A stretch of 18,693 nucleotides of DNA, from NCBI GenBank assembly GCA_002839535.1, contig PGYF01000008.1:1-18693 (forward strand), in the 5' to 3' direction. The position numbers and the translations under genes were made by a program. The DNA is from Nitrospira bacterium HGW-Nitrospira-1. GTDB lineage: Bacteria > Nitrospirota > Thermodesulfovibrionia > Thermodesulfovibrionales > UBA6898. The notes below the pieces were generated by a model. That model searched no databases. It was not told the origin of the DNA and saw nothing but the letters and a program-made list of their open reading frames with translations. Positions 6,335-14,145 of the stretch are shown here, one piece after another (the stretch's first letter is position 1; every line of letters starts with the position of its first letter).

Positions 6335-8674
6335 ATGGAAAAGAAACTCGGTGTATATATATGCGGCGGCTGCTCGATCGGGGAAGGCCTCGACCTTGAG
6401 AAGCTTTCTCTTGTAGCGACAAAGGAGTATAAGGTCCCGATATGCAAGACCCATCCCGCACTCTGCGGTGAGGAGGGCGTTAGTCTGATAAATCAGGATA
6501 TTGAGACAGAGGGTGTTAATACGATTGTGATCGCTGCATGCTCAGGCAGGGTCAAATATGACGTGTTTGACTTTGGCCCCTCGAATATCGTAGAAAGGGT
6601 CAATGTGAGAGAGCAGGTTGTCTGGAGCCATGACTGGACAAAGCAGGTTCAGGTAAAGACAAAGGACGCTGAAGGCAAGGAAGAGGTCAAGGCAGAGACG
6701 AAGCCGAATGAAGATACCCAGATGCTTGGCGAGGACTATATCAGGATGGGGATTGTCAAGGCCAATAAAACCAGCCTTCCTGAACCGTTTCTTGAGGAAT
6801 TCACAAAAAACATTCTTGTTATCGGCGGCGGCATTACAGGGCTGACTGCTGCGATTGAGGCTGCGAACACTGGATATGATGTTACGATTGTTGAAAAGAA
6901 CTCACAGCTTGGCGGATACGCTGCAAGACAGCGCAAACAGATTCCGACAAAGGCCCCGTACAGCGAGTTGGAACCTGCGAATATCCAGGAAAAGATAAAG
7001 GAGATTTCTAATCATCCGCGGATAACGATAAAGACCGGCACGGAGATTGCCAGGATAAGCGGCGCACCAGGAATGTTTGACGTTTCGTTCAAGCAGGCAG
7101 GCACAAAAACAAAATGGGACGTTCCGCCCCCCAGGAAAAAAGAAGAGGAAACAGGGGAAGCTAAAACAGAGGAACCGGTAGAACTCCCGGCTGATCAGAT
7201 CAAATGCGAGGATATACTTACCAAAGACACGGATGCTGAACGCTTTGGGGTTGTTGTTGTCGCTGCAGGCGGCAGGCCCGCTGACCCTTCTGAATTCGAA
7301 CATCTCGGATACGGTAAATTTGCAAATGTTATCACGAATGTGATGATGGAAGATGCTGCCGCCAAGGGCAAGATAATCAGGCCTTCGGACGGCAAAGAGG
7401 CCAGGACAGTGGCATTCATTCAGAGTCCGGGTCTAAACGGTGACGACAGTGATTTCCCATACTGTTCATCCGTCACCAGTATGATATCGCTAAAGCAGGC
7501 CAAATATGTGCGCGAGGATTACACTGACGGCAAGGCCTTTATTTTCTATAAACACATGCGTACCCCCGGCGTCTATGAGAATTTCTACAAGAGCATGCAG
7601 AACGACGAAGGGATATTCCTGACAAGAGGAGAGGTCAAGGGCGTTACCGAGAATGCCGACAAGAGCCTTACCGTAGAAGTCGATGACACCATGATCGGGG
7701 AGAATATAGCTGTAAACGTGGATATGGTTGTGCTTGCGACCGGCATGGTCCCTGAAACCAGGTTTGATCCTGTAATTAATCTTGCATACAGGCAGGGCCC
7801 GGCGTTTAAAGACCTTGAACTCTTTGACGGATATTGTGATTCAAACTATATCTGCTTTCCTTATGAGACAAGGAGGACAGGCGTCTATACTGCCGGTAAT
7901 GTGAGACAGACGATGACAAACGGGGAATGTATTGAAGACGCAACAGGCGCTGCCCTGAAGGCGATACAGTGCCTTGAATCCACGAACAGGGGCATGGCAG
8001 TACATCCACGATCAGGGGACACGTCCTTCCCTGAATTCTTTTTCCAGAGATGCACCCAGTGCAAGAGGTGTACTGAAGAGTGTCCTTTTGGCGCGCTCGA
8101 TGATGATGAAAAAGGGACCCCGAAGCCGAATCCGACTCGCTGCAGAAGATGCGGTACCTGCATGGGGGCATGTCCTGAGAGGATCATCTCCTTTAAAAAC
8201 TACCACGTCGATATGATCGGCTCCATGGTCAAGGCGATAAACGTGCCTGATGAAGACGAAGAAAAATACAGGATAGTCGCATTTGTATGCGAAAACGATG
8301 CAGGCCCTGCGCTGGATATGGCAGGTCTTAATAAACTTAAATTCTCTGCTGATATCAGGTTTATCCCGGTACGTTGTCTTGGATCGGTAAACACTATCTG
8401 GATTGCGGATGCAATGTCAAAAGGCATGGACGGAGTATTGCTTATCGGCTGCAAATACGGTGACGATTATCAGTGCCACTTTGTCAAGGGCAGCGAACTT
8501 TGCAACAAAAGGATGGACAACGTGGCGGAAACACTTGGCAAGCTCAGGCTTGAACCTGTCAGGGTCCAGCAGGTCCAGTTCTCAATAGATGAATATAATA
8601 AAATCCCTGAGGTTATTGATAAATTCGTGAAAGTTATAGAAGGTGTAGGCTTTAACCCAATGAAGGGATTTTAG
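6335..8674 (+). CDS. qmoB: Quinone-interacting oxidoreductase subunit B (HdrA/MvhD fusion)
   Basis: Second cytoplasmic Qmo flavoprotein. Order of parts: an N-terminal HdrA-type domain with CGGC (10-13); a lysine/glutamate-rich linker near 105-130; an FAD domain with VIGGGITG around 165-172; a second charged linker near 265-290; two ferredoxin clusters, CX2CX2CX3C at 573-583 and 603-613; and a C-terminal MvhD/FrhD-like domain from about 645, with the RCLGS and GCKYGDDYQC motifs. In hydrogenase/Hdr systems MvhD relays electrons, so this domain suggests contact with a further partner. Length, 779 residues, is usual. Its SD GGAGGAGG lies inside the end of qmoA. QmoC follows after 9 bases. Confidence 0.95.
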   Translation: MEKKLGVYICGGCSIGEGLDLEKLSLVATKEYKVPICKTHPALCGEEGVSLINQDIETEGVNTIVIAACSGRVKYDVFDFGPSNIVERVNVREQVVWSHDWTKQVQVKTKDAEGKEEVKAETKPNEDTQMLGEDYIRMGIVKANKTSLPEPFLEEFTKNILVIGGGITGLTAAIEAANTGYDVTIVEKNSQLGGYAARQRKQIPTKAPYSELEPANIQEKIKEISNHPRITIKTGTEIARISGAPGMFDVSFKQAGTKTKWDVPPPRKKEEETGEAKTEEPVELPADQIKCEDILTKDTDAERFGVVVVAAGGRPADPSEFEHLGYGKFANVITNVMMEDAAAKGKIIRPSDGKEARTVAFIQSPGLNGDDSDFPYCSSVTSMISLKQAKYVREDYTDGKAFIFYKHMRTPGVYENFYKSMQNDEGIFLTRGEVKGVTENADKSLTVEVDDTMIGENIAVNVDMVVLATGMVPETRFDPVINLAYRQGPAFKDLELFDGYCDSNYICFPYETRRTGVYTAGNVRQTMTNGECIEDATGAALKAIQCLESTNRGMAVHPRSGDTSFPEFFFQRCTQCKRCTEECPFGALDDDEKGTPKPNPTRCRRCGTCMGACPERIISFKNYHVDMIGSMVKAINVPDEDEEKYRIVAFVCENDAGPALDMAGLNKLKFSADIRFIPVRCLGSVNTIWIADAMSKGMDGVLLIGCKYGDDYQCHFVKGSELCNKRMDNVAETLGKLRLEPVRVQQVQFSIDEYNKIPEVIDKFVKVIEGVGFNPMKGF

Positions 8675-8683
8675 GAGGGAATA

Positions 8684-9868
8684 ATGGCAGAAGCTAATGT
8701 GATTAAACCGGATTTGGAATTTGTCAAAAAGATAATGAACTCAGGCGGGGAGTCATTAAAGAAGTGTTATCAGTGCGCAACATGCTCTGTAGTATGTAAT
8801 GTAACGCCTGAGGATAAACCTTTCCCGAGGAAAGAGATGATACAGGCGCAGTGGGGGCTGAAAGATAAGCTCTTCAGCAACCCCGATATTTGGCTGTGTC
8901 ATCAGTGCAGTGACTGTACCGCCTATTGCCCCAGAGGCGCAAAGCCAGGAGAGGTGCTTGGCGCCATCAGGAAACTCAGCATAGAGCATTATGCCTTCCC
9001 GAGTTTTCTCGGAAAGGCTGTTGGCGACCCCAAATACCTTTTAGGCCTGCTTGCTGTCCCAGTTGTTATTTTTCTTACTGTGCTGGGCTATCTTGGGCAT
9101 CTGCGGATACCGGAAGGGGAGATTAGTTATGCAGAGAAATTTATGCCGGTACTGGCGGTTGAGGCCATTTTTATTGCAGCCGCTCTGTTTGCATGTCTTG
9201 GCTTTTTTGCAGGTGTGGTCAGATACTGGAGAGACCTTAAGTCAGGGGCTGAGCTTAGCACAAACAAATGGCAGAGGATGGTGAAGGGCCCGATCCCTGT
9301 GATTATTATAAATACGATATTGGAGTTCATGACGCACAGGCGTTTTCAAAAATGCGAGGTGACCAAGGACAGGTCGAATGCGCATATGTTTGTCTTTTTC
9401 GGCTTTGCAGGCCTGGCAATTGCAGCGGTCTGGGCGCTTGTATATCTCTACGGGTATGAATTCTTCGGTATCAAGACCTCGGGCATTTTCAACTTCGGTT
9501 TATCGCCTTATCCGCTTCATGATCCGATGAAGATCTTCGCCAATATCAGCGCCTTGGCGCTCTTTGCCGGCATACTCCAGGTTATCATGAACAGGAAGAA
9601 CAACGCTGAGAAGGCAGGCAACGGCAGCTATTACGACTGGCTCTTCATCAGCATAATTCTGACGATAGTCACAACAGGAATATTGTCAGAGGTCTTAAGA
9701 CTGGCTGATATTGCAGCGCTCGCTTATCCGGTATACTTTATACATCTGGTGTTTGTATTTTTCCTCTTTGCCTATGCGCCTTTTTCAAAGATGGCGCATA
9801 TGGCATACAGAACCACTGCCCTTGTCTTTGCAAAGTATTCCGGCAGGGAGGATAAAAAATACTCATGA
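8684..9868 (+). CDS. qmoC: Quinone-interacting oxidoreductase subunit C (HdrC/HdrE fusion, membrane)
   Basis: Membrane subunit that draws electrons from menaquinol and feeds the QmoAB flavoproteins. The soluble N-terminus is HdrC-like, with two CX2CX2CX3C sets at Cys28/31/34/38 and Cys72/75/78/82. The rest is an HdrE/NarI-like membrane domain with about six hydrophobic segments starting near residue 118; histidines in and next to them are candidate heme b ligands, as in known QmoC. Length, 394 residues, fits the family. The SD TAGGAGG overlaps the qmoB stop codon, so it is the third gene of a tight operon. No terminator is visible after it; the next gene has its own promoter. Confidence 0.95.
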   Translation: MAEANVIKPDLEFVKKIMNSGGESLKKCYQCATCSVVCNVTPEDKPFPRKEMIQAQWGLKDKLFSNPDIWLCHQCSDCTAYCPRGAKPGEVLGAIRKLSIEHYAFPSFLGKAVGDPKYLLGLLAVPVVIFLTVLGYLGHLRIPEGEISYAEKFMPVLAVEAIFIAAALFACLGFFAGVVRYWRDLKSGAELSTNKWQRMVKGPIPVIIINTILEFMTHRRFQKCEVTKDRSNAHMFVFFGFAGLAIAAVWALVYLYGYEFFGIKTSGIFNFGLSPYPLHDPMKIFANISALALFAGILQVIMNRKNNAEKAGNGSYYDWLFISIILTIVTTGILSEVLRLADIAALAYPVYFIHLVFVFFLFAYAPFSKMAHMAYRTTALVFAKYSGREDKKYS

Positions 9869-9916
9869 TCAAAATTAAGACCGTTGCTGTTTGTTTATGT
9901 TTTTAATGCATCATCT

Positions 9917-9947
9917 GTCTTGACAAGACGCATAGCAGGCGTATAAA
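9917..9947 (+). promoter_or_regulatory. Promoter and palindromic operator of the toxin-antitoxin operon
   Basis: TTGACA (9920-9925) and TATAAA (9942-9947) are separated by 16 bases, a strong sigma-70-type promoter. The -35 box lies inside the perfect palindrome GTCTTG-A-CAAGAC (9917-9929). A palindrome over the -35 is what autorepression by an antitoxin or toxin-antitoxin complex would need. Confidence 0.7.
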
Positions 9948-9974
9948 ATGAAGTAAGGCTGGAGGTGAATTATA

Positions 9975-10226
9975 ATGCATAAAGGCAAAGTCAACATAAC
10001 ACTTGACAGGGATTTAATAGAATATGTAAAGACTTACGCAGAAGAGCAGCGAACAACCATATCAGAGATTTTTACGCAGTTTGTGTTGAACCTGAAACGC
10101 ACTAAGGACAAAGAACCTACTGAAGTAATTCTTACTGACCCGGATTTCAAAGAGAGTCTTTTAGATATGATTTCAAGGATTAGAAACGGCAAGGTGAAGT
10201 GGTTTAGGTATGACGAGGTCTTCTGA
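9975..10226 (+). CDS. Antitoxin of a type II toxin-antitoxin pair (ribbon-helix-helix-like)
   Basis: A small 83-residue protein. The N-terminal part, with NITLDRDLIEYVKTYAEEQ and then TTISEIF, has the strand-helix-helix pattern of ribbon-helix-helix DNA-binding antitoxins (DUF6364-like by memory). The C-terminus from about residue 50 is acidic and probably wraps the toxin. SD GGAGGTGA at 9961-9968 decides the ATG. Its stop codon abuts the toxin ATG, the usual antitoxin-first order. The palindrome over the -35 box is its likely operator. It sits between qmoC and hppA but has its own promoter, so it looks like an insertion into the sulfate-reduction block rather than part of it. Confidence 0.75.
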   Translation: MHKGKVNITLDRDLIEYVKTYAEEQRTTISEIFTQFVLNLKRTKDKEPTEVILTDPDFKESLLDMISRIRNGKVKWFRYDEVF

Positions 10227-10556
10227 ATGGAGGCGCTGTTTAGCGATGTTTTTGTAAAATCTCTGAAAAAGCACGTTTCCATAAAAAAGATAATTCAGAA
10301 GAAGGTTGACATGATAATAGAAAATCCTGTTGCTCTCGGAGAACCTTTAAAGGGCAATTTCAGAGGGTATTATAGTTGTTCTGTCAAGAAGAATTTTCTT
10401 ATTATTTATTTATATTGCAAGGTTTGCAGGGCAAGAGACGATGAAAAGATAATATGCTGCCATGACTGTAAAAAATGCGCGGATGAGACGATTAAATTTG
10501 TAGACGTCGGACCACACGATAAAGCATATGAGAAAAAGTCTCCGTATTGGGCGTGA
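10227..10556 (+). CDS. RelE/ParE-superfamily toxin with Cys-rich insertion
   Basis: A 109-residue protein with the RelE/YafQ fold pattern: two helices with lysine-rich VKSLKKH and IIQKKVDMIIENP, the LKGNFRGYYSCSVKKNFLIIY strand region, and a terminal VGPHDKAY strand resembling VGTHDEVY of YafQ/RelE mRNA interferases. Between the last strands lies an unusual segment: Cys64 and Cys67 (CKVC), then CC at 77-78 and Cys81, Cys84 with His79, probably a zinc-binding loop. Cleavage of mRNA is inferred from family. GAGG at 10215-10218, inside the antitoxin gene, serves as SD; the stop of the antitoxin and this ATG are contiguous, so translation is likely coupled. Confidence 0.75.
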   Translation: MEALFSDVFVKSLKKHVSIKKIIQKKVDMIIENPVALGEPLKGNFRGYYSCSVKKNFLIIYLYCKVCRARDDEKIICCHDCKKCADETIKFVDVGPHDKAYEKKSPYWA

Positions 10557-10582
10557 GAATTTCTAATTTATAAGGAGGTGAA

Positions 10583-10642
10583 GTGGCAGGTGTTTTCTCA
10601 GGTCTCAAGGTCGCTTTAGGAGAGGTTATAACAAGGTCTTAA
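10583..10642 (+). CDS. Possible 19-residue leader peptide before hppA
   Basis: A GTG-started reading frame of 19 codons ending in TAA is preceded by the full Shine-Dalgarno sequence AAGGAGGTGA (10572-10581). The core AGGAGG ends only 4 bases before the GTG, which is short but usable. The predicted peptide is MAGVFSGLKVALGEVITRS. It stops 18 bases before hppA. It could be a leader peptide controlling hppA, a small protein, or the remnant of a larger gene. No homology is known to me. Confidence 0.35.
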   Translation: MAGVFSGLKVALGEVITRS

Positions 10643-10660
10643 TTAAGAAAAGGAGGAGAA

Positions 10661-12736
10661 ATGAGTTCAACTATACTTTTTGCCTTAGGCTGCGGATTGC
10701 TGGGTGTTATCTACGCTGTAATAACCGCAATGTGGGTTTCAAAACAGGACGCGGGAAATGCGAAGATGCAGGAGATATCGAATGCTATTAAAGAGGGCGC
10801 ATATGCGTTCCTTGCACGCGAATATAGAACTGTAGCTATGGTTGCAGTGATTCTCGTTGTCCTTATCGCGGCGATGAATCTCGGCATTTGGACCGCTATT
10901 GGTTTTATCGTCGGCACTGTTGGTTCAGCGCTTGCCGGTTTTGTGGGTATGTGGGTTACTGTCAGGGCAAACGTGCGCACTACACAGGCAGCGAGCAGGG
11001 GACTTCAGGCTGCGCTCGGGCTTGCGTTCAAGGGCGGCTCAGTGACAGGTGTTATGGTCGTTGGTCTTGGAATTATCGGTCTTGCGGGTTTTTATTTTAT
11101 AGCAAAGCAGGCAGCGCCTGAGATGGCCTTCCATGCGCTTGTAGGACTTGGATTTGGCTGCTCACTCATGAGCGTGTTTGCCCGTATCGCAGGCGGCATT
11201 TATACAAAGGCTGCTGACGTAGGCGCTGACCTCGTTGGCAAGGTCGAGGCAGGTATTCCTGAGGATGATCCCAGAAATCCTGCTGTTATTGCAGACAATG
11301 TCGGCGACAACGTCGGCGACTGCGCGGGTATGGCAGCTGACCTTTATGAGACATACACGGTTACGCTCGTTGCGGCAATGCTTCTTGCAAAGACTGTTTT
11401 TGGCGCAGACAGCGCATGGGTGGAATTCCCGATGCTGCTTGGCGGAATATCAATCATAGCTTCTATTATCGGAACATTTGCAGTAAGACTCGGCAAAAGC
11501 GGATATATCATGGGCGCGCTCTATAAGGGGCTGGCTGTTGCAGGCGGTCTTGCAGCAATAACATTTTATATTGTAACAGGCTATTTCCTGCAAGGCGCAT
11601 CAGCGCAGGCTTCAATAATTGCTCATCCGTCATTTACACAGATGAATGTTTTCCTCATGGCGGTTATCGGTCTTGCATTGACCGGACTGATCGTGGTTAT
11701 AACCGAGTACTTCACTGCTTCGCAGTATCCCCCGGTAAAACACATTGCGCAGGCCAGTCTGACCGGTCACGGCACAAACGTTATAGCAGGTCTCGCAGTC
11801 AGCATGAAGTCAACCGCCGCGCCTGTTATAGTTATTGTTGCCTCGATCCTCGGCGCTTATGCACTCGGCGGCGGATTTGCAGGCGATGCAGCGGGCGGTC
11901 TTTTTGCTATCGCATTGTCAGCGGTTTCAATGCTTTCGATGACAGGCATTGTTGTTGCGATTGACTCATACGGCCCGATAACAGACAACGCAGGCGGTAT
12001 CGCAGAGATGTCAGGACTGCCTGCAGAAATCCGTAACATCACAGACCCCCTGGATGCAGTCGGCAACACAACAAAGGCTGTTACAAAGGGTTATGCTATC
12101 GGTTCAGCAGGTCTTGCAGCCTTGGTCCTTTTTGCGGAGTATTCAAGGTCCTTCAGCACACAGCTTTATTTTGACCTTTCAAATCCAATGGTTCTGGCAG
12201 GTCTCTTTATCGGCGGTCTGCTCCCTTATTATTATGGCTCACTCCTTATGGAGGCTGTTGGAAAGGCGGCAGGCAGCATTGTTGAGGAAGTCAGAAGACA
12301 GTTCAGGGAGATCCCCGGCATTATGGAATACAAGGCAAAGCCGGAATACGGCAAGTGTGTTGACATTGTCACAAAAGGCGCTATCAAGCAGATGATGGTC
12401 CCTGCCCTTATCCCTGTTGTGGTTCCTATCGTAGTTGGTCTTGCCCTTGGCAGGGAAGCACTCGGAGGCGTTCTTATCGGCAGTATCCTTACCGGACTCT
12501 TCCAGGCTATTGCCATGACAAGCGGCGGCGGCGCATGGGACAACGCCAAGAAATCCTTTGAAGACGGCGTTACCGATTCCAAAGGCGTTGTACACAAGAA
12601 GGGGAGCGATGGACACAAGGCCTCTGTCACAGGCGATACTGTCGGCGATCCTTACAAGGACACAGCAGGTCCGGCAATCAACCCGATGATCAAGGTCATC
12701 AATATCGTTGCGCTTTTGATCGTTCCCATGTTATAG
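10661..12736 (+). CDS. hppA: Membrane-bound proton-translocating pyrophosphatase, K+-independent type
   Basis: Hydrolyses PPi and couples it to ion pumping across the cytoplasmic membrane. The 691 residues are mostly hydrophobic helices, as in the roughly 16-helix family. The PPi-binding segment lies at about 178-220: GIYTKAADVGADLVGK, then DDPRNPAVIADNVGDNVGDC with its aspartates. The selectivity motif reads GNTTKAVTKG at 468-477; Lys472 occupies the position where K+-dependent enzymes have alanine, which marks the K+-independent H+-pumping class. The second active-site half, GDTVGDPYKDTAGPAINP, is near the C-terminus. AGGAGG at 10651-10656 precedes ATG. Downstream of sat and qmo, it can recover energy from the PPi made by Sat. 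A strong terminator follows. Confidence 0.95.
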   Translation: MSSTILFALGCGLLGVIYAVITAMWVSKQDAGNAKMQEISNAIKEGAYAFLAREYRTVAMVAVILVVLIAAMNLGIWTAIGFIVGTVGSALAGFVGMWVTVRANVRTTQAASRGLQAALGLAFKGGSVTGVMVVGLGIIGLAGFYFIAKQAAPEMAFHALVGLGFGCSLMSVFARIAGGIYTKAADVGADLVGKVEAGIPEDDPRNPAVIADNVGDNVGDCAGMAADLYETYTVTLVAAMLLAKTVFGADSAWVEFPMLLGGISIIASIIGTFAVRLGKSGYIMGALYKGLAVAGGLAAITFYIVTGYFLQGASAQASIIAHPSFTQMNVFLMAVIGLALTGLIVVITEYFTASQYPPVKHIAQASLTGHGTNVIAGLAVSMKSTAAPVIVIVASILGAYALGGGFAGDAAGGLFAIALSAVSMLSMTGIVVAIDSYGPITDNAGGIAEMSGLPAEIRNITDPLDAVGNTTKAVTKGYAIGSAGLAALVLFAEYSRSFSTQLYFDLSNPMVLAGLFIGGLLPYYYGSLLMEAVGKAAGSIVEEVRRQFREIPGIMEYKAKPEYGKCVDIVTKGAIKQMMVPALIPVVVPIVVGLALGREALGGVLIGSILTGLFQAIAMTSGGGAWDNAKKSFEDGVTDSKGVVHKKGSDGHKASVTGDTVGDPYKDTAGPAINPMIKVINIVALLIVPML

Positions 12737-12764
12737 TTTGTAGCTGGAAGAAGTTAATAAATAG

Positions 12765-12801
12765 AAAAAGCCGGTTCCTGGGCATCGGAACCGGCTTTTT
12801 T
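12765..12801 (+). terminator. Strong terminator after hppA
   Basis: AAAAAGCCGGTTCC (12765-12778) pairs perfectly with GGAACCGGCTTTTT (12787-12800) around an 8-base loop and runs into T's. The A-run upstream means it could also act on the minus strand. It closes the sulfate-reduction block. Confidence 0.93.
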
Positions 12802-12882
12802 GTTATAATACAACAATTGAAATTCCTGATATTACTGCTCTGCTTGTCTGAAAACATATAAAACATAAAAGAGGATTTGAAT

Positions 12883-13824
12883 ATGCCGCTGGATGAAAAA
12901 GAATTCAAAGAGAAAATGGATGAGGTTAAAGGAAAGCTCCAGAAGAGCGTTATTGTGCCTGAACAGCTTACCCGTAAAAGCAGGATAAAATTCAGGTGCT
13001 ATCCTGGTATCGGCTGTTTTACAAAATGCTGCAGCGGGATCAGGATAAACCTGACGCCCTATGACATTTTTCGCCTGAAAAACAGGCTTGGAGTCTCATC
13101 CCATGATTTTCTTCTGAAGCATACTGTGCCTGGTTCGATAGACGGGACACCGCTGCCGATAGTTGTCCTCAAGCTGGAAGATGACGCAGAGAAGTCCTGT
13201 CCCTTTGTTACGCCTGAAGGCTGTACTGTATATACAGACCGTCCGGTGACCTGCCGTTACTACCCGATAGGTATGGCAATAATGAAAAAACACGATAAAA
13301 AAACCGGTGAGGATTTCTTTATCAGGATAAAGGAAGACCACTGCCTCGGACATAATGAAGACAAGGAATGGACGATAGAGGAGTGGCGGGCTGACCAGGA
13401 ATCTGATTTGTATGACGAGATGAACAGAGACTGGATGGAAGTTGTCTTAAAGACAAAGACTCTGGGCATGGTTGAACTGGGGCAGAAATCTCTCGACCTG
13501 TTCTTTATGTTCAGCTCAAACCTCGATATGGTAAGGGATTTTATTTTCAATAGCAATTTTCTTGATGCATACAACATTGAGCCTGAGGTTGTCACGAAAA
13601 TAAAAGAGGACGAGCTTGAACTCCTCAAATTCTCGCTTCGGTGGCTTCGCTTTACCATGTACGGGGAAGGGGATTTCAAAGTCAAAACAGAGACCCGGCA
13701 GCTTGCAAAGGCCAGACAGGCAGTTAAAGTTAAGGAAAAAATGGAGCTTAAGAAGCAGGCCGAGGAAAAGACCCTTGCAAAGACGCCTGAGGAGATTATG
13801 CAGGAGGCTGACAAAGGGGAGTAG
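12883..13824 (+). CDS. YkgJ-family cysteine-cluster protein
   Basis: The 313 residues carry the YkgJ/UPF0153 (CxxCxxCC-type) pattern: Cys39, Cys45, Cys49 and Cys50 followed by an LTPYDIFRL segment, then Cys106 in CPF, Cys114 in GCTVY, RPVTCRYYP with Cys124, and Cys154. Such proteins probably bind a metal or Fe-S cluster; their function is not established. The C-terminal 50 residues are lysine- and glutamate-rich and likely helical. A TTG six bases upstream is in frame, but ATG at 12883 has GAGG at 12871-12874 at good spacing and is preferred. It stands alone after the hppA terminator; no obvious partner. Confidence 0.8.
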   Translation: MPLDEKEFKEKMDEVKGKLQKSVIVPEQLTRKSRIKFRCYPGIGCFTKCCSGIRINLTPYDIFRLKNRLGVSSHDFLLKHTVPGSIDGTPLPIVVLKLEDDAEKSCPFVTPEGCTVYTDRPVTCRYYPIGMAIMKKHDKKTGEDFFIRIKEDHCLGHNEDKEWTIEEWRADQESDLYDEMNRDWMEVVLKTKTLGMVELGQKSLDLFFMFSSNLDMVRDFIFNSNFLDAYNIEPEVVTKIKEDELELLKFSLRWLRFTMYGEGDFKVKTETRQLAKARQAVKVKEKMELKKQAEEKTLAKTPEEIMQEADKGE

Positions 13825-13880
13825 CTTTATTTTTCTGCAATTTGTTTGGCGCTGCCATGTCTGAGCGGGCAAAATAAAAA

Positions 13881-14025
13881 GGCGGCGTCTTGCTGCTCTT
13901 CCTAACCGGTACTTCTTACGGCTGTACATCCTGAGACGTTACATCTAAAGACTTGCATCTTGCGACTTTACATCCAAAGACCTTACATCCTGAGGCTCCG
14001 GTTAGAGAGCAGCAAAACCACCGCC
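13881..14025. repeat. Large imperfect inverted repeat enclosing tandem repeats
   Basis: This occupies most of the 321-bp gene-free gap 13825-14145. TTGCTGCTCT plus CTAACCGG (13890-13899 and 13902-13909, separated by TC) is the reverse complement of CCGGTTAGAGAGCAGCAA (13998-14015). GGCGG (13881-13885) and CCGCC (14021-14025) add an outer clamp. The 88-base loop is filled by a degenerate 15-bp tandem repeat. No reading frame, target duplication or known family is recognised. The rest of the gap holds T-rich runs near 14081-14104 and a promoter-like sequence. Confidence 0.65.
13910..13998. repeat. Six degenerate 15-bp tandem units
   Basis: Units start at 13910 (most diverged), 13925, 13940, 13955 (14 bp), 13969 and 13984. 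The last five share the form (TA/G)CATC followed by a variable centre and GAC or GGC, for example TACATCCTGAGACGT and TACATCCAAAGACCT. They fit exactly between the arms of the surrounding inverted repeat. Confidence 0.65.
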
Positions 14026-14109
14026 TGTACAACCATCTTCCTTATCTTCAACTTACTCCTTTTGCAGCAGTCTGTCAAGCGTTATTTTTTTCTTATTTTT
14101 TTCTGTTCA

Positions 14110-14136
14110 TTGAATTATTACCTGTTGTGTTAAAAT
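14110..14136 (+). promoter_or_regulatory. Promoter-like sequence close to the GHKL ATPase start
   Basis: TTGAAT (14110-14115) and TAAAAT (14131-14136) are 15 bases apart, slightly short. The -10 ends only 9 bases before the ATG at 14146, so the transcript would start at or a few bases before the start codon. An in-frame TAA at 14131-14133 rules out an upstream start. Confidence 0.4.
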
Positions 14137-14145
14137 AATCAGCTA

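Noticed and set aside
13910..13998. CRISPR array
   Set aside because: The units are 14-15 bp, contiguous and degenerate, with no spacers, and no cas gene is present.
13901..14007. Integron attC site
   Set aside because: CCTAAC and GTTAGA recall attC core sites, but the outer bases miss RYYYAAC/GTTRRRY, the arms continue beyond the cores, and no integron integrase or cassette is seen.
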